Origin: Zetaproteobacteria bacterium
GTDB taxonomy: Bacteria > Pseudomonadota > Alphaproteobacteria > Micavibrionales > Micavibrionaceae
Direction of reading: 5' to 3'
NCBI GenBank assembly: GCA_002747015.1
Contig: NVXI01000003.1
Span: 172,926-180,527, forward strand
DNA: 7,602 nt
Shown here: piece after piece, positions 6,136-7,602 of the stretch
Layout of the letters: every line of letters begins with the position of its first letter
Numbering within the stretch: position 1 is the first letter of the stretch
Made by a program: the position numbers and the translations under genes
Notes under the pieces: model-generated
The model's database searches: none
Told to the model about the DNA's origin: nothing
What the model saw: the letters and a program-made list of their open reading frames with translations, nothing else

Positions 6136-7602
6136 CTAAAGAGTGTCTTCCGAGGACTCCGCCGTCATACTAGGAGAACTTACGACGGCATCAAAGGAAC
6201 GTTCTGTGTGTTTATAATCCTCTGGGTTAAGCTTGCCCTTGTTCTCAAAAAACGTACAGTTGCGCCCACCATGTTTTGCATCATACAGGCATTTATCTGC
6301 ACGCTCTAAAATCGCAGAAATTTCATGCCCACCCTTATTAATCACCGCGCCCCCGACAGACGTCGTAATGACGAGAGAGCCACCCTCAACACTACAAGGA
6401 ATAGGCGTATCCGATATAGCACAACGCAATCGCTCTGCCACCATATAAGCACGCTCAGGCGACACATCGGGCAATATTGCAACGAACTCTTCTCCACCTA
6501 GACGCGCAACCAAATCGAAACTCCGAAGGTTATCCTTCATGCGATCTGCAAAAACTTTTAGAACCTCATCACCAACTTTATGCCCATGTGTATCATTAAC
6601 AGCCTTAAAGTGATCAATATCCAACATAATAACACCTAAAGCTTTGTGACTTTTTGCATTATTTTCAATCAATTTTTCAAGATGAACTTCCAAATACCGG
6701 CGATTATATAGCCCTGTCAAACTATCTGTCAGTGCCAAAGACAGGCTAATTTCATAAGTTGAGCGCAAACGCTCTTGAAACCTCTTACGACGAATTTGTG
6801 TGCGCACACGGGCAAGCAATTCATTTTTCTCTAAAGGGCGAAGAATATAGTCATGTGCGCCAATTTCCAAACCATGTGCCACCCGTTCCATATCATCCTC
6901 TTCAGCAATCATCACAATTGGTACAGAACGCGTACGTTCATTAGAGCGCAGATGAGAGCAAAGACGTAAACCATCCTCATCTTCAAGGTTCAAACTAACC
7001 ATCAAAATATCAAAATCATGTATCGCAGTTAACTCCATACCCTTCATGCCATTTTCAACACTCATAACAATATTAAGATCGGTGGATAAGGCTTCGGTTA
7101 TTTTTTTACGCTCAAACTCTTTATTCTCGATTAATAAAACGCGTGCACCCTCGACCGGCTCGTTCATGAGGTTTGTTTTCTCGCTGGTCACGCCAAACTG
7201 GATCGCTGCATTTTCACGAATGCGCCATTCATCCAGCGCCATTTTCAAACGTGCCAAAGACCGAACACGCGCCATTAAGGCAATATCATTGATCGGCTTA
7301 CTTAAAAAATCATCCGCTCCTGCCTCTAATCCACGCACTTTATCTTGAACATCGGTTAGAGCCGTCACCATCACAACAGGTATATGGGCATGGTCTGGGT
7401 TACTTTTTATACGCCGACAAACTTCAAACCCATCCATGCCAGGCATCATAATATCCAAGAGAACAATATCAGGATTTTCACTTTCAACTTTATCCAAAGC
7501 CTCTTGCCCACTGGTTGCAGTAATAACCTCGTAATACTCACAGGTTAACTTTGCTTCCAACAACTTTACATTCGGCAAAATGTCATCGACAACAAGAACA
7601 CG
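6136..7602 (-). CDS. pleD: PleD-type response regulator diguanylate cyclase (REC-REC-GGDEF), first codons off the right edge
   Basis: Makes cyclic di-GMP from two GTP when phosphorylated; in Caulobacter it acts at the cell pole under DivJ and PleC. The frame runs to the window end, starting RVLVVDDILPNVKLLEAKL, which fits Caulobacter PleD MSARILVVDDIEANVRLLEAKL, so only about three codons are missing; a TTG at 7578 is internal. Numbering with those three added, REC1 has its acceptor Asp53 (codon 7453-7455) in LLDIMMPGMDG and the SKP lysine at 105. REC2 (about 155-275) begins ARVLLIENKE and has Ser in place of the acceptor Asp and RP in place of KP, so it is a non-phosphorylated dimerisation adaptor as in Caulobacter. 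The GGDEF domain has LTDSLTGLYNRRY, DIDHFKAVND and GGEEF (codons 6498-6484). The inhibitory site RSFD (6525-6514) lies five residues before it. An extra tail of about 32 residues follows the domain. divK probably lies upstream, outside the window. Confidence 0.96.
   Translation of the reverse strand, partial: RVLVVDDILPNVKLLEAKLTCEYYEVITATSGQEALDKVESENPDIVLLDIMMPGMDGFEVCRRIKSNPDHAHIPVVMVTALTDVQDKVRGLEAGADDFLSKPINDIALMARVRSLARLKMALDEWRIRENAAIQFGVTSEKTNLMNEPVEGARVLLIENKEFERKKITEALSTDLNIVMSVENGMKGMELTAIHDFDILMVSLNLEDEDGLRLCSHLRSNERTRSVPIVMIAEEDDMERVAHGLEIGAHDYILRPLEKNELLARVRTQIRRKRFQERLRSTYEISLSLALTDSLTGLYNRRYLEVHLEKLIENNAKSHKALGVIMLDIDHFKAVNDTHGHKVGDEVLKVFADRMKDNLRSFDLVARLGGEEFVAILPDVSPERAYMVAERLRCAISDTPIPCSVEGGSLVITTSVGGAVINKGGHEISAILERADKCLYDAKHGGRNCTFFENKGKLNPEDYKHTERSFDAVVSSPSMTAESSEDTL

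Noticed and set aside
4891..6149. The 9-base direct repeat GAGTGTCTT at 4891-4899 and 6141-6149, flanking the GGCT-like gene like an insertion target duplication.
   Set aside because: About a hundred 9-base matches are expected by chance in 7.6 kb, the second copy lies inside pleD coding sequence, and there are no terminal inverted repeats or transposase.
7046..7348. Plus-strand open frame of 100 codons opposite pleD.
   Set aside because: It lies wholly within the PleD receiver domains, whose motifs are unambiguous on the minus strand.

Overview
The window looks like a chromosomal housekeeping segment from an alphaproteobacterium of moderate GC content. Three things point there. The right-hand gene is a full-architecture PleD (REC, degenerate REC, GGDEF), a family typical of Alphaproteobacteria. 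The order topA, rnr, rpmG converging on pleD is one I recall from that class. TopA carries the short Gly/Asp-rich insert just before its active-site tyrosine that I associate with alphaproteobacterial sequences. I cannot name the genus; a Micavibrio-like or other lower-GC lineage would fit but is a guess.

Layout, left to right. Positions 2-2227 (+) hold DNA topoisomerase I, cut by the left window edge so that the Toprim domain is missing. Only three bases later rnr (RNase R, 2231-4525, +) begins and is probably translationally coupled to topA. An 80-base gap with a good sigma-70-type promoter leads to rpmG (ribosomal protein L33, 4606-4806, +), which ends at a clear intrinsic terminator (4835-4858). 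On the opposite strand, converging on rpmG, is a 339-residue gene (4912-5931, -) with no known name. Its central part resembles the gamma-glutamylcyclotransferase-like (GGCT) fold. It has its own likely promoter and Shine-Dalgarno site. A 28-base hairpin that can also form a competing structure (6064-6092) separates it from pleD (6136-7602, -), which loses only about three codons at the right edge.

The plus-strand genes form an information-processing block: DNA supercoiling, RNA decay and quality control, and the ribosome. pleD is a phosphorylation-controlled diguanylate cyclase that in Caulobacter drives the swarmer-to-stalked transition; divK usually precedes it and would lie beyond the right edge. 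The 339-residue gene is the one accessory-looking item. It is visibly more AT-rich than its neighbours (25 GC in each of three 60-base lines I counted, against 31-32 in rnr and 27-29 in pleD), and it sits between two conserved genes. No mobile element, CRISPR array, tRNA or rRNA is visible. The best candidate for something undescribed is this GGCT-like protein with its unassigned N- and C-terminal regions.
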